Assembly: GCF_014217685.1 (NCBI RefSeq)
Contig: NZ_CP043653.1
Location: 2,298,419 to 2,362,418, forward strand
Source of the DNA: Glaciihabitans sp. INWT7
GTDB lineage: Bacteria > Actinomycetota > Actinomycetes > Actinomycetales > Microbacteriaceae
Direction of reading: 5' to 3'
Length of the DNA stretch: 64,000 nucleotides
In this document: positions 34,041 through 42,143 of the stretch, one piece after another
How the letters are laid out: every line of letters starts with the position of its first letter
How positions within the stretch are numbered: position 1 is the first letter of the stretch
Notes under the pieces: model-generated
Seen by the model: the letters and a program-made list of their open reading frames with translations, nothing else
Told to the model about the DNA's origin: nothing
Database searches by the model: none
Translations under genes and position numbers: made by a program

Positions 34041-34523
34041 TCAGCCGTTCTGCAGGAAGTCCGCGACGGCCTTCGGCACATAGGGTGCGACATCCCCGCC
34101 GAGGCCCGCAACCTGGCGCACGAGGGAGCTCGAAACGTGGGCATGCGCGGGGTCGGGAAGCATGAAGATCGTCTCGACGCCCGCGAGGTTGCGGTTCACG
34201 ATCGCCATCGGCGTCTCGTACGCCACATCGACCTGAGAGCGGATGCCCTTCACGATCACGCTCGCACCGACCTCGGTGCAGTAGTCCACGAGCAGGCCGA
34301 CGCTCCACGAGGTCACGATGATGTCGCCCTCGAAACCGGCATCGAGGATCGCCCTCTCGATGAGGGCCACGCGCTGGGCGACGGGAAGAAGGGCCGTCTT
34401 CGCCGGGTTGTGCACGACGAGTACGTGGATCCGGTCGAAGATCTTCGCCGCCCGTTCGATCACGTCGAGGTGACCGAGAGTCACCGGGTCGAAGGAACCG
34501 GGGACGACGGCGATCCTGCTCAT
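34041..34523 (-). CDS. coaD: Phosphopantetheine adenylyltransferase
   Basis: A 160-residue enzyme that makes dephospho-CoA from phosphopantetheine and ATP, the penultimate step of CoA synthesis. The nucleotidyltransferase motif is [20 protein letters not shown], with [34 protein letters not shown] and the C-terminal [17 protein letters not shown]. Length and motifs are canonical. The start is set by a leaderless promoter (TAGGCT, 6 nt before the ATG). It is separated from the rpmF-rnc genes with which it is often linked. Confidence 0.95.
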   Translation of the reverse strand: MSRIAVVPGSFDPVTLGHLDVIERAAKIFDRIHVLVVHNPAKTALLPVAQRVALIERAILDAGFEGDIIVTSWSVGLLVDYCTEVGASVIVKGIRSQVDVAYETPMAIVNRNLAGVETIFMLPDPAHAHVSSSLVRQVAGLGGDVAPYVPKAVADFLQNG

Positions 34524-34529
34524 ATGGCG

Positions 34530-34535
34530 AGCCTA
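34530..34535 (-). promoter_or_regulatory. -10 element of a leaderless promoter for coaD
   Basis: On the minus strand TAGGCT is followed by CGCCAT and then the ATG at 34523. Confidence 0.55.
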
Positions 34536-34587
34536 CGGCACCGGTGTTACGGCTCGATGAACGACGAGGCGTTTATGACGGTGCCGC

Positions 34588-36771
34588 TCAATTCTTGGCC
34601 AGAAAATCACGACTCGCCTCATCGAGCCGACGCTCGAGTGCCAGACGGAGTGCCGGATGGCCGCTCAGCGACGGATCATCCGCGAGCACTGCCTGGGCGA
34701 TAGCCCGAGCCTCCGTGATGAGCACTCCGTCTTTCGCGACCCGCAGCAGCCGAAGGGAGGATCGACCGCCCGACTGGGTGCTGCCGAGCACGTCGCCCTC
34801 CTGACGAAGCTCGAGGTCTTTCTGCGCCAGTTCGAAACCATCGAGGGTGGATGCCACGACCTCGACCCGCTCTCGCGCGAGCGTCTCCTCCTCCGCACTG
34901 GTCACCATGAGGCAGAGCCCGGGCACTCCTCCGCGCCCGACCCGACCGCGCAACTGGTGCAGCTGCGATACGCCGAAGCGATCGGCATCGAGGATGATCA
35001 TCGTGGAGGCGTTGGGCACGTCCACACCCACCTCGATCACGGTGGTGGCGACGAGCACGTCGATGTCCCCGGCTGCGAAGGCGCGCATCAGGGCATCCTT
35101 CTCGTCGCTCGGGAGGCGTCCGTGGAGCCCCTCGATGCGCCTCCCCTCAAACAGCGGGTTCGCCCGGAGCCGGGCGAGGGTATCGGTGACATTGGCGATC
35201 TCGACGGCCGCCGGCGCCGGGCCGACCGCGACGGCGTCTTCGACCAGCGGACTCTCGATGACCGTACTGTCGATCGCCGGACACACCACGAACCCCTGGC
35301 GTCCCTTGGCCAGCTCCTCCGCGAGACGTTCCCAGACGCGGTTGACCCAGCCCGGTTTGTCGGCGAGCGGCACGACGAAACTCTGGATCGGCACCCGGCC
35401 ACTGGGCAACTCGGCGATCGTCGAGACATCCAGGTCTCCGAACACGGTCATCGCCACCGTGCGCGGGATCGGCGTCGCGGTGAGCACGAGCACATGCGGC
35501 GGCACCGTGCCCTTGCGACGGAGCGCCTCGCGCTGTTCGACCCCGAACCGGTGCTGTTCGTCGACGACGACGAGTCCGAGGTCGTAGAAGCCGACACTCT
35601 CGCTGAGCAGGGCGTGCGTGCCCACGACGATCTGCGCCTGCCCGCTGACCGTGGCGAGGGTGGCCTTGCGCCGATCCGCCACGGGAAGCTGACCGGTGAT
35701 CAGGGTGGGGCGCAGCGTGGCCGCGAGGTCGGGGCCGAGGGTCTTCACGATGGAACGCAGGTGCTGGCCGGCCAGCACCTCCGTGGGAGCGAGCAGAGCG
35801 GATTGGCCGCCGCTGTCGGCGACCGCGAGCATCGCACGCAACGCCACGAGGGTCTTGCCCGAGCCAACCTCGCCCTGCACCAGCCGATTCATGGGAGCGG
35901 ATGCCGCGATGTCCCGCGCGATCTCGGTGCCGACGGTCGTCTGGTCGCCGGTGAGGACGAACGGCAGCTGCGCATCGAAGCGCTCGAGCAACCCACCCGG
36001 CTTCGGCACGCGAGGGGTCGCCGACTGCAGCTTCACCAGAGCCCGCTGCTCGAGCAACGCGGCCTGCAGCACGAAGGCCTCCTGAAAGCGCAGGGACTTC
36101 TGTGCCGCGCGCCACTCGATGTCCTTCTCCGGGCGGTGGATGAGCTCGAGCGCCCGCGAATAGCTCATCAGGCCGCGATCGCCGCGCACCGCTCCCGGTA
36201 CGGGATCGTCGAGGGGCGGCAGCGTGTCCAGCAGTACCCCGATCGCCTTGCCGAGTTGCCAGGATGCCACCGCTGCCGTCGCCGCATAGATCGGCACCGG
36301 CTGCTCGGCCCACTTGCGGGCGCGCTCCGCCGCGGCCGCAGAGTCGCCGCCCGTATCATCCGTCTCGAACAGCTCGTAGTCGGGGTGGGCCAGCTGGATG
36401 GTGCCGCGATAGTCCCCCACCTTGCCCGCGAAGATGCCGCGCACCCCCGGCTTGAGATCGGCCTTTCGCCAGGCCTGGTTGAAGAAGGTGAGGGAGAGGA
36501 TGTCGCTGCCATCGCTGATCGTCACCTCCAGGATCGACCCCTTGCGCGCCCGCATCGTGCGCTCCTGCACGGCGAGCACCTCGGCCACGATCGTGACGTT
36601 CTCGTCCACGGAGAGCTGCGCGAGTGCGGTCAGCTCCCCGCGCAGAGCGTAGCGACGGGGATAGTGCGTGAGCAGGTCGCCCACGGTGGCGAGGCCGAGA
36701 CCCTTCTCGAGGGCGGCCGCGGTGCGCCCGCCAAGGGCGGTGCTGAGCTTGGCGTCGAGCGGGGAGTCCAC
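34588..36771 (-). CDS. recG: ATP-dependent DNA helicase RecG
   Basis: A 727-residue helicase that remodels stalled forks and branched DNA. The N-terminal wedge/OB region (about 1-250) contains LLTHYPRRYALRGELT and the OB strand TIVAEVLAVQ. The helicase core follows: NRLVQGEVGSGKTLVALRAM (Walker A), DEQHRFGVEQREAL (motif II), LVLTATPIPRTVAMTVFGDLD (motif III), GLHGRLPSDEKDALM, VATTVIEVGVDVPNAS and QLHQLRGRVGRGG (motif VI). The GTG at 36771 follows TACTGT by 6 nt; a GTG one codon upstream is possible. Confidence 0.95.
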   Translation of the reverse strand: MDSPLDAKLSTALGGRTAAALEKGLGLATVGDLLTHYPRRYALRGELTALAQLSVDENVTIVAEVLAVQERTMRARKGSILEVTISDGSDILSLTFFNQAWRKADLKPGVRGIFAGKVGDYRGTIQLAHPDYELFETDDTGGDSAAAAERARKWAEQPVPIYAATAAVASWQLGKAIGVLLDTLPPLDDPVPGAVRGDRGLMSYSRALELIHRPEKDIEWRAAQKSLRFQEAFVLQAALLEQRALVKLQSATPRVPKPGGLLERFDAQLPFVLTGDQTTVGTEIARDIAASAPMNRLVQGEVGSGKTLVALRAMLAVADSGGQSALLAPTEVLAGQHLRSIVKTLGPDLAATLRPTLITGQLPVADRRKATLATVSGQAQIVVGTHALLSESVGFYDLGLVVVDEQHRFGVEQREALRRKGTVPPHVLVLTATPIPRTVAMTVFGDLDVSTIAELPSGRVPIQSFVVPLADKPGWVNRVWERLAEELAKGRQGFVVCPAIDSTVIESPLVEDAVAVGPAPAAVEIANVTDTLARLRANPLFEGRRIEGLHGRLPSDEKDALMRAFAAGDIDVLVATTVIEVGVDVPNASTMIILDADRFGVSQLHQLRGRVGRGGVPGLCLMVTSAEEETLARERVEVVASTLDGFELAQKDLELRQEGDVLGSTQSGGRSSLRLLRVAKDGVLITEARAIAQAVLADDPSLSGHPALRLALERRLDEASRDFLAKN

Positions 36772-36777
36772 CACTCG

Positions 36778-36783
36778 ACAGTA
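36778..36783 (-). promoter_or_regulatory. -10 element of a leaderless promoter for recG
   Basis: On the minus strand TACTGT is followed by CGAGTG and the GTG at 36771. Confidence 0.5.
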
Positions 36784-36809
36784 GCCGCCTCCTCCGGCAC
36801 TTCCTCGCG

Positions 36810-37931
36810 TTACAACCAGCGCAGTTTGCGGAAGATCACGTACAGCCCGACGCCGACGACCAGCATCAGTCCGATGGCGAAGGGATACCCGAACAACCAG
36901 TGCAGCTCCGGCATCACCCGGAAATTCATGCCGTAGATGCCGCTGATGATCGACGGCGCGAAGAGGATGGCCGCCCAGGCGGAGATCTTGCGAGTCTCCT
37001 CCGTCTGCCGGTTGTTCGCTTCCGTGGTCTCCTGCATCTCCTCGTTCTGCCGCTGGGCCACGAGGGTCGCGTTGACGGTGAGGATGTCGCGGAGCAGGAT
37101 GCGGAATTCGTCCACTCGCTCCGTCGCGTGCGCGACGTGGTCGGCGACATCCCGCAGGTACTGCTGCAGGTCTTCCCCGATGCCGTACTTGTCGAAACCG
37201 TTGGAGATCTGATCGAGCATGCCGACGAGAGGCACCGAGGCGCGCTGGAAGTCGATCACCTCGCGGGTCAACTCGTAGATACGACGGGAGACGCCGGGGT
37301 CTCCCCCGAACACCTGAGTCTCGATCTCGTCGATGTCGTTCGCGAGCCCCGCGACCACGGGGAAATAGCCGTCGACGACGGCGTCGAGGATGGCGTAGAG
37401 CACGGCTTCCGTGCCGCGGGCGAGCAGGTCTGGCGTGTTCTCCAGCCGACCGCGGACGAGGGAGAGGTCCGGGGATTCGCTGTGCCGCACCGTGATCACG
37501 AAGTTGCTGCCCATGAAGACGTGGAGTTCGCCGAACTCCACCTCCTCTTTCGCATCGAGATAGCGGGCGGCCCGAAGCACGACGAAGAGGGTGGATCCGT
37601 AGCGCTCGATCTTCGGACGCTGGTGGGCGACGATCGCATCCTCGACGGCGAGTTCGTGGAGACCGAACTGGCCGGCGAGTGAGGTGAGCTCCTCGGTGGT
37701 GGGGCGGTACAGCCCGATCCAGGCCATGGCACCCGGGCGCGCGTCGAGCGCAGCGTAGGTGTCGCTGAGCGATGCGGGCGTCTCGACGCGGTATCCATTC
37801 TCGTAGATCGCGTTGTTGATCAGGCTCGAACGCACCTCGCCGGGCTCTGGGGTCTCCACGCGCACGGGAATCTCTGGCATGCGCGGTCGCAGCGAGAGGG
37901 CGCGGAAGGGCTTGCGAAAATCGGGGGCCAT
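36810..37931 (-). CDS. corA: CorA-family magnesium/cobalt transporter
   Basis: A 373-residue pentameric channel subunit. A large cytoplasmic N-terminal domain (about 1-305) is followed by two C-terminal helices with the signature GIYGMNFRVMPELHW between them, the selectivity loop. The final basic FRKLRWL matches the cytoplasmic C-terminus. The start at 37931 is set by TACCGT 7 nt upstream, a leaderless promoter. It is divergent from rsmD with 59 nt between starts. It may be a CorA paralogue for Mg2+ uptake or divalent efflux. Confidence 0.9.
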   Translation of the reverse strand: MAPDFRKPFRALSLRPRMPEIPVRVETPEPGEVRSSLINNAIYENGYRVETPASLSDTYAALDARPGAMAWIGLYRPTTEELTSLAGQFGLHELAVEDAIVAHQRPKIERYGSTLFVVLRAARYLDAKEEVEFGELHVFMGSNFVITVRHSESPDLSLVRGRLENTPDLLARGTEAVLYAILDAVVDGYFPVVAGLANDIDEIETQVFGGDPGVSRRIYELTREVIDFQRASVPLVGMLDQISNGFDKYGIGEDLQQYLRDVADHVAHATERVDEFRILLRDILTVNATLVAQRQNEEMQETTEANNRQTEETRKISAWAAILFAPSIISGIYGMNFRVMPELHWLFGYPFAIGLMLVVGVGLYVIFRKLRWL

Positions 37932-37938
37932 GCTCAAA

Positions 37939-37944
37939 ACGGTA
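37939..37944 (-). promoter_or_regulatory. -10 element of a leaderless promoter for corA
   Basis: On the minus strand TACCGT is followed by TTTGAGC and the ATG at 37931. Confidence 0.5.
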
Positions 37945-37976
37945 GTCCCGTCGGGTGAACAATTCATGTAGCCCGA

Positions 37977-37982
37977 TAGGGT
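37977..37982 (+). promoter_or_regulatory. -10 element of a near-leaderless promoter for rsmD
   Basis: TAGGGT is followed by 8 nt and the ATG at 37991, leaving at most one or two leader nucleotides. Confidence 0.45.
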
Positions 37983-37990
37983 CGGTTTCG

Positions 37991-38560
37991 ATGACTCGAA
38001 TAATCTCAGGATTCGCCGGATCCATTGCCCTGAAGACGCCCGGGAGCGGCACCCGCCCCACCAGCGATCGGGTGCGTGAGGCGATCTTCTCCGCGCTGGA
38101 ATCCCGCGGTGTGATCGATGGTGCCCGGGTGCTCGATCTCTATGCCGGATCCGGCGCGCTCGGACTCGAAGCGGCGAGCCGGGGAGCCGCCTTCGTGCGG
38201 CTGGTCGAACGCGGCGGGCCCGGCACGGCGGTCTGCCGCGCCAACGCGGCCGCGGTGCTCGCCCAGGCGCCGCGAGGCTCCACCCTGCGGATCGAGGTCA
38301 GTGGTCGGCTCGTGCAGTCCTTCCTCACGAGCAATCCAGAGACCTGGGACCTCGTATTCCTCGACCCGCCCTACGACCTCGACGAGGCCGAGCTCGCGGA
38401 GAATCTCGCCTCGCTCGCCTCGCGCCTCGAGCCCGACGCGGTGATCTGCCTCGAGCGCAGCAGCCGCTCCCCCGAGCCCACCTGGCCCGAGGGGATCCAG
38501 CTCGATCGCCGCAAGGACTACGGCGACACGACCCTCTGGTGGGCGGATTCGGTCGCGTAA
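37991..38560 (+). CDS. rsmD: 16S rRNA (guanine(966)-N2)-methyltransferase
   Basis: A 189-residue SAM-dependent methyltransferase acting on helix 31 of 16S rRNA. It has the family N-terminus RIISGFAGSIALKTPGSGTRPTSDRVREAIFSAL, SAM-binding VLDLYAGSGALGLEAASRGA, and catalytic LVFLDPPYDL. Three nucleotides after its TAA a family-B palindromic repeat begins. It is near coaD and recG, the common actinobacterial neighbourhood. Confidence 0.93.
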   Translation: MTRIISGFAGSIALKTPGSGTRPTSDRVREAIFSALESRGVIDGARVLDLYAGSGALGLEAASRGAAFVRLVERGGPGTAVCRANAAAVLAQAPRGSTLRIEVSGRLVQSFLTSNPETWDLVFLDPPYDLDEAELAENLASLASRLEPDAVICLERSSRSPEPTWPEGIQLDRRKDYGDTTLWWADSVA

Positions 38561-38563
38561 CCC

Positions 38564-38601
38564 GCTGGTCGAGAAGGGCGCTCAGCACCCGTATCGAGAC
38601 C
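38564..38601. repeat. Palindromic repeat family B, copy between rsmD and thiL
   Basis: GCTGGTCGAG (38564-38573) and GTATCGAGACC (38591-38601) match the ends of the copies at 44156 and 60258. It lies in the 73-nt gap between the convergent stops of rsmD and thiL. Confidence 0.7.
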
Positions 38602-38633
38602 TGGGTCGGCCGGCCTCGAGCAGCGAGTCGGGA

Positions 38634-39620
38634 TCAGCCCGCGGATCCGGCCCAGTCCCGATAGGGGTCCCACCCTGCCGAGTCGTGCGGTGCTCCGTCG
38701 ACGGTGAGTCCCTCCCCTTCGACACACACCCCGATGGCTCGGAATCCAGCGGGTAGGCCGATCTCTGGCGGGAAGGTCGCAAGCAGCGAATGATCCTCTC
38801 CCCCGCCCAGTGCCAGCACGGGGTCACTGCCCAGAGCGCCCGAAGCAAAGTCGATGCCCACCCCGCTGGCTCTTGCAAGCCGTGCGGAGTCGATGGCCAG
38901 CCCGTCGCTGAGATCGAGCATCGCAGTCGCGCCCGCGAGGGCGGCCGTGCGCCCGGCGGCGATCGGCGGGGTCGGCGCAAGCTGGGGCGCGGTGCGCGAG
39001 CGCAGTGCGGTGGCGAGAGCGGCATCCGGATTCCCGGAGGCGTCGACCGCCTCGGCGAAAAGCAAGTGCAGCGCAGCGGCGGCCGCACCGAGCACGCCGG
39101 CCACGGCGACGATGTCTCCGGGCGAAGCGCCGGAGCGCAGCACCGGGGCGCGCCCCTCGAGATCACCGAAGGCGGTGACCGCGATCGTGAGCGTCGCGGA
39201 GACGGACAGGTCTCCCCCCACCACCCCGCACCCCGGAGCCATCGATTCGCAGGCATCGCGAAGCCCGTCGGCGATGCCCTCCAGCAGGGTGACCGGCGAG
39301 TCGGCCGGCGCGGCGATCGCCACGACGAGCGCGGTCGGCACGGCGCCCATGGCGGCGACATCCGCGAGGTTGGAGGCGGCGGCCTTCCACCCGAGATCGT
39401 GGGGGCTCGACCAGGCCAGCCGGAAGTCGGGCCCGTGGATCATCATGTCGGTGGTCACGACGAACCGTCTATCCGGCGCGGCGACGACAGCCGAGTCATC
39501 CCCCGGACCGAGCATGGCGGATGCCGCGGCTGGCAGCCGCGGGAAGATACGCGAGAGCACGGCCGATTCCCCGATACCTCCGAGAGTGTCGGGAGCGGCG
39601 GATTCTGGCGTGATCGTCAT
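38634..39620 (-). CDS. thiL: Thiamine-monophosphate kinase
   Basis: A 328-residue enzyme making thiamine diphosphate from the monophosphate and ATP. Motifs: GDDSAVVAAP, FVVTTDMMIHGPDF, LGWKAAASNLADVAAMGAVP (the substrate/ATP-binding helix), GVVGGDLSVS, MLDLSDGLAIDSARLA and GGEDHSLLATF. The ATG is 7 nt after TACCGT, a leaderless promoter whose -10 overlaps that of the divergent DUF3515 gene. ThiL beside DUF3515 and gpsA is an actinobacterial arrangement. Confidence 0.94.
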   Translation of the reverse strand: MTITPESAAPDTLGGIGESAVLSRIFPRLPAAASAMLGPGDDSAVVAAPDRRFVVTTDMMIHGPDFRLAWSSPHDLGWKAAASNLADVAAMGAVPTALVVAIAAPADSPVTLLEGIADGLRDACESMAPGCGVVGGDLSVSATLTIAVTAFGDLEGRAPVLRSGASPGDIVAVAGVLGAAAAALHLLFAEAVDASGNPDAALATALRSRTAPQLAPTPPIAAGRTAALAGATAMLDLSDGLAIDSARLARASGVGIDFASGALGSDPVLALGGGEDHSLLATFPPEIGLPAGFRAIGVCVEGEGLTVDGAPHDSAGWDPYRDWAGSAG

Positions 39621-39627
39621 GCTCCAA

Positions 39628-39637
39628 ACGGTAGCCT
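39628..39637. promoter_or_regulatory. Overlapping divergent -10 elements of thiL and the DUF3515 gene
   Basis: ACGGTA (39628-39633; TACCGT on the minus strand) serves thiL at 39620, 7 nt away. TAGCCT (39632-39637) serves the ATG at 39645, 7 nt away. The two hexamers share the TA at 39632-39633, so polymerase cannot occupy both at once. Confidence 0.5.
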
Positions 39638-39644
39638 GAATGGG

Positions 39645-40166
39645 ATGCCTGCGATGTCGAGAACCCGGAAGCGCACCGCCCTCGTGGTGGGAGTGCTCGC
39701 TCCGCTGCTCCTCGGGCTCGTCACGGCCTGCACCCCCACGGTTCCCCTCACGCCTGCCGCCGATGCGACGAATCCGAAGTGTGCGGAGATCATCGTCAGG
39801 CTGCCGCAGAGTGTCGTCGACCAGCCCATCCGCGAGACCAATGCTCAAGCCACGAGCGCGTGGGGCAACCCCACTTCGGTGCTGCTGCGCTGCGGTGTCG
39901 CCCAGCCCGCCCCCTCGGCCAGCTGCTCCACCGTCAACGGCGTCGACTGGGTCGTGGATGTCTCGGGCTCGCCGCGCTACGTCTACACGACCTGGGGCCG
40001 CTCGCCGGCGACGCAGGTGGTGGTCGACACGAAGCTGACGCAGGGCCAGGAGGCGATCATCCTGGACGATCTGGGCAACGCCGTCGGCTCGATTCCACAG
40101 ACGAAACAGTGCACCCGGAAAGACCCCGGTTTCGTGCCGGACAGCACGCCGGCGCCGACGCCGTAG
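39645..40166 (+). CDS. DUF3515 family lipoprotein
   Basis: A 173-residue probable lipoprotein. The signal peptide TALVVGVLAPLLLGLV ends in the lipobox-like LVTAC. Mature motifs CAEIIVRLPQ, WGNPTSVLLRCGV, VDWVVDV and VYTTWGRSPATQVVVD match DUF3515, which in mycobacteria is also encoded next to thiL. It has four Cys in the mature part besides the lipid-attached one, possibly two disulfides. Function unknown; envelope location inferred. The start is set by a leaderless promoter. Confidence 0.85.
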   Translation: MPAMSRTRKRTALVVGVLAPLLLGLVTACTPTVPLTPAADATNPKCAEIIVRLPQSVVDQPIRETNAQATSAWGNPTSVLLRCGVAQPAPSASCSTVNGVDWVVDVSGSPRYVYTTWGRSPATQVVVDTKLTQGQEAIILDDLGNAVGSIPQTKQCTRKDPGFVPDSTPAPTP

Positions 40167-40207
40167 TCGCGACCCAACCTCCGCCGCTGCCGCACTTTCT
40201 TCGGCAC

Positions 40208-40290
40208 AACTCCTGCAGTTTGCCGCGCGTCACCGGTCCGCGCCGTGACCGCGGGGCCCGGCACGGCGCGGGCCGAGAACTGCAGGAGTT
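40208..40290. repeat. Palindromic repeat family A, copy 2 (between convergent genes)
   Basis: AACTCCTGCAGTT (40208-40220) and AACTGCAGGAGTT (40278-40290) are perfect 13-bp inverted repeats around a 57-nt GC-rich interior with CCGCGC/GCGCGG pairing potential. The ends match the copy at 5835-5921. It lies in the 162-nt gap between the DUF3515 gene and gpsA, which holds nothing else. Confidence 0.75.
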
Positions 40291-40328
40291 ATGCAGACGG
40301 AGAGGAGGGCGGCGGGAGTCCCGCCGAA

Positions 40329-41366
40329 CTACTCGACCAGGATCGCCGGGGCCTCATCGGTGGTCAGGTGCGGCGCGATATCGCGGGGATCCATCGTGCC
40401 GGCGAGAACCTGCGCGACCTGGGAGACGATGGGCATGTCCACCCCGCGCGCGGCGGCGAGCTCCAGGATCGGCGCCACAGAGGAGAGGCCCTCTGCCGTC
40501 TGGTTCATCTGCTTGACGACATCCGTGAAGCTGTAGCCCTGTCCGAGCAGTCGCCCGGCGGTGTTGTTGCGCGAGAGCGACGACTCGCAGGTCGCAATGA
40601 GGTCGCCGAGACCCGCCAGACCGGACAGGGTCTGCGCCAGACCGCCGTAGGCGACCGCGAAGTCCGTCATCTCCACCAGCCCACGGGTGATGATCGAGGC
40701 TTTCGTGTTCTCGCCGTAACCCACCCCGTCGACGATGCCGATGGCGACCGCGATGAGGTTCTTGAGCACCCCGCCGAACTCGGTGCCGATGACATCGGTG
40801 TTGACGAAAGAGCGGAAATAGGGGGCCGTCGCCGCCGCTGCCACGAAGGTCGCGGTCTCGAGCGAGAGGGACGACACCACGGCGGCCGTCGGCTGCTCCT
40901 TGGCGATCTCGAGCGCCAGGTTGGGTCCGGATGCCACGGCGACGAGATCCGGATCGATCTCCAGCTCCTGGTGGATGACCTCGCTCATGCGATCGCGGGT
41001 GCCCTTCTCGACACCCTTCATGAGGCTCACGACGATGGCGTCGGGCGGGATCACGTCGCGCACGATCCGCAGGTTCTCCCGCAGCGACTGGCTCGGCACG
41101 GAGATGAAGACGATCTCCGCCCCATCGAGCACATCGGGGATGAACGAGGAGGCCCACAGGTTGCGCGGCAGATTGATGCCGGGCAGATAGTCGCTGTTGC
41201 GCTTGGACTGCGAGATCTCGCGGGCCAGCTCGGGGCGCCGTGCCCAGAGCGCGACATCGGATCCGCCGTCCGCGAGCACCTTGGCGAAGGTCGTGCCCCA
41301 ACTGCCGGCACCGAGAACCGCGACTCTCCGCACCCCCGGACGGGAGAGGCGGATGGGCAATGTCAT
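40329..41366 (-). CDS. gpsA: Glycerol-3-phosphate dehydrogenase [NAD(P)+]
   Basis: A 345-residue enzyme reducing dihydroxyacetone phosphate to sn-glycerol 3-phosphate for phospholipids. Rossmann motif RVAVLGAGSWGTTFAKVLAD; substrate and catalytic region LMKGVEKGTRDRMSEV, SGPNLALEIAKEQPTAAVV, GGVLKNLIAVAIGIVDGVGYGENTKASIITRGLVEM and GLGDLIATCESSLSRN. The ATG at 41366 is 4 nt after the plsC stop; a GTG at 41399 inside plsC would add 11 residues. It forms a phospholipid-precursor pair with plsC. Confidence 0.94.
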   Translation of the reverse strand: MTLPIRLSRPGVRRVAVLGAGSWGTTFAKVLADGGSDVALWARRPELAREISQSKRNSDYLPGINLPRNLWASSFIPDVLDGAEIVFISVPSQSLRENLRIVRDVIPPDAIVVSLMKGVEKGTRDRMSEVIHQELEIDPDLVAVASGPNLALEIAKEQPTAAVVSSLSLETATFVAAAATAPYFRSFVNTDVIGTEFGGVLKNLIAVAIGIVDGVGYGENTKASIITRGLVEMTDFAVAYGGLAQTLSGLAGLGDLIATCESSLSRNNTAGRLLGQGYSFTDVVKQMNQTAEGLSSVAPILELAAARGVDMPIVSQVAQVLAGTMDPRDIAPHLTTDEAPAILVE

Positions 41367-41370
41367 CGGA

Positions 41371-42135
41371 TTAGGGTTGTTCAAATCGACCGATCTCACT
41401 CTGGCTGTGCTTGGACGGGTCCCAGGTCTCGGCAGGCACCGGTTCGTCGCGCAGGTCCGCGAGCAGCCTGGTGATGTCGGCCATGAGAACGGCGGTCGCG
41501 GCGGTGAGCAGCTTCGGATCCACGCCCTTGCCGCGGAAGGCGGAGAGATCCACCGGATCCCCGATCTTCACTGTGATCGTCTTGCGCGGGAAGAGACTGA
41601 TCTTCTTTCCGTACCGCGGCATCACGTGCTGGGTACCCCAGTGCGCGACCGGAATCAGGGGGATGTCGGCGAGCAGCGCCATCCGTACCGCCCCCGTCTT
41701 GCCCCGCATCGGCCACAGCTCCGGGTCACGGGTGAGCGACCCCTCCGGATAGATCACGACGGCATGGCCAGCGTGCGCGAGGGCATCGGCCGCGGCGATC
41801 GGATCCTGCCCGCGCACCACGCCGGTGCGCTCCACGGGGATCTGCCCGGAGGCGCGCAGGAACCAGCCCATGACCGGCACGGAGAAGAGGGATGCCTTGG
41901 CCAGGTATCGCGGCACGCGCCCCAGCTTGTACATGACACGTCCGATGACGACCGGATCGATCTCGCTGTAGTGGTTGGGAGAGAACACGAATGCGCCGGA
42001 CTTCGGCAGTTTGTGGCCGTCGATGATCACGTAGCGGGCGAGAAACTCCATCGGCGGCACGAGGAGGAACGCCAGCAGGCGGAAGATCGGGATCTTCTCT
42101 GAGGCCACTCGCGTCGATGCGGTCGATCCGGTCAC
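41371..42135 (-). CDS. plsC: 1-acyl-sn-glycerol-3-phosphate acyltransferase
   Basis: A 254-residue membrane-associated acyltransferase making phosphatidic acid. The catalytic block is NHYSEIDPVVIG (HX4D), the glycerophosphate-binding block YPEGSLTRDPELWPMRGKTG, and the later motif IPLIPVAHWG. A hydrophobic N-terminal stretch (FRLLAFLLVPPMEFLARYVII) anchors it. The GTG start is 8 nt after the murA stop. Its C-terminus ends in an Asp/Glu-rich cytosolic tail. Confidence 0.92.
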   Translation of the reverse strand: MTGSTASTRVASEKIPIFRLLAFLLVPPMEFLARYVIIDGHKLPKSGAFVFSPNHYSEIDPVVIGRVMYKLGRVPRYLAKASLFSVPVMGWFLRASGQIPVERTGVVRGQDPIAAADALAHAGHAVVIYPEGSLTRDPELWPMRGKTGAVRMALLADIPLIPVAHWGTQHVMPRYGKKISLFPRKTITVKIGDPVDLSAFRGKGVDPKLLTAATAVLMADITRLLADLRDEPVPAETWDPSKHSQSEIGRFEQP

Positions 42136-42143
42136 TGCGATGT

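Noticed and set aside
41367-41399. GTG at 41399 as the start of gpsA
   Set aside because: It would lie inside plsC and add 11 residues (MRSVDLNNPNP) not seen in GpsA proteins; the ATG at 41366 is preferred, although neither has a strong ribosome site.
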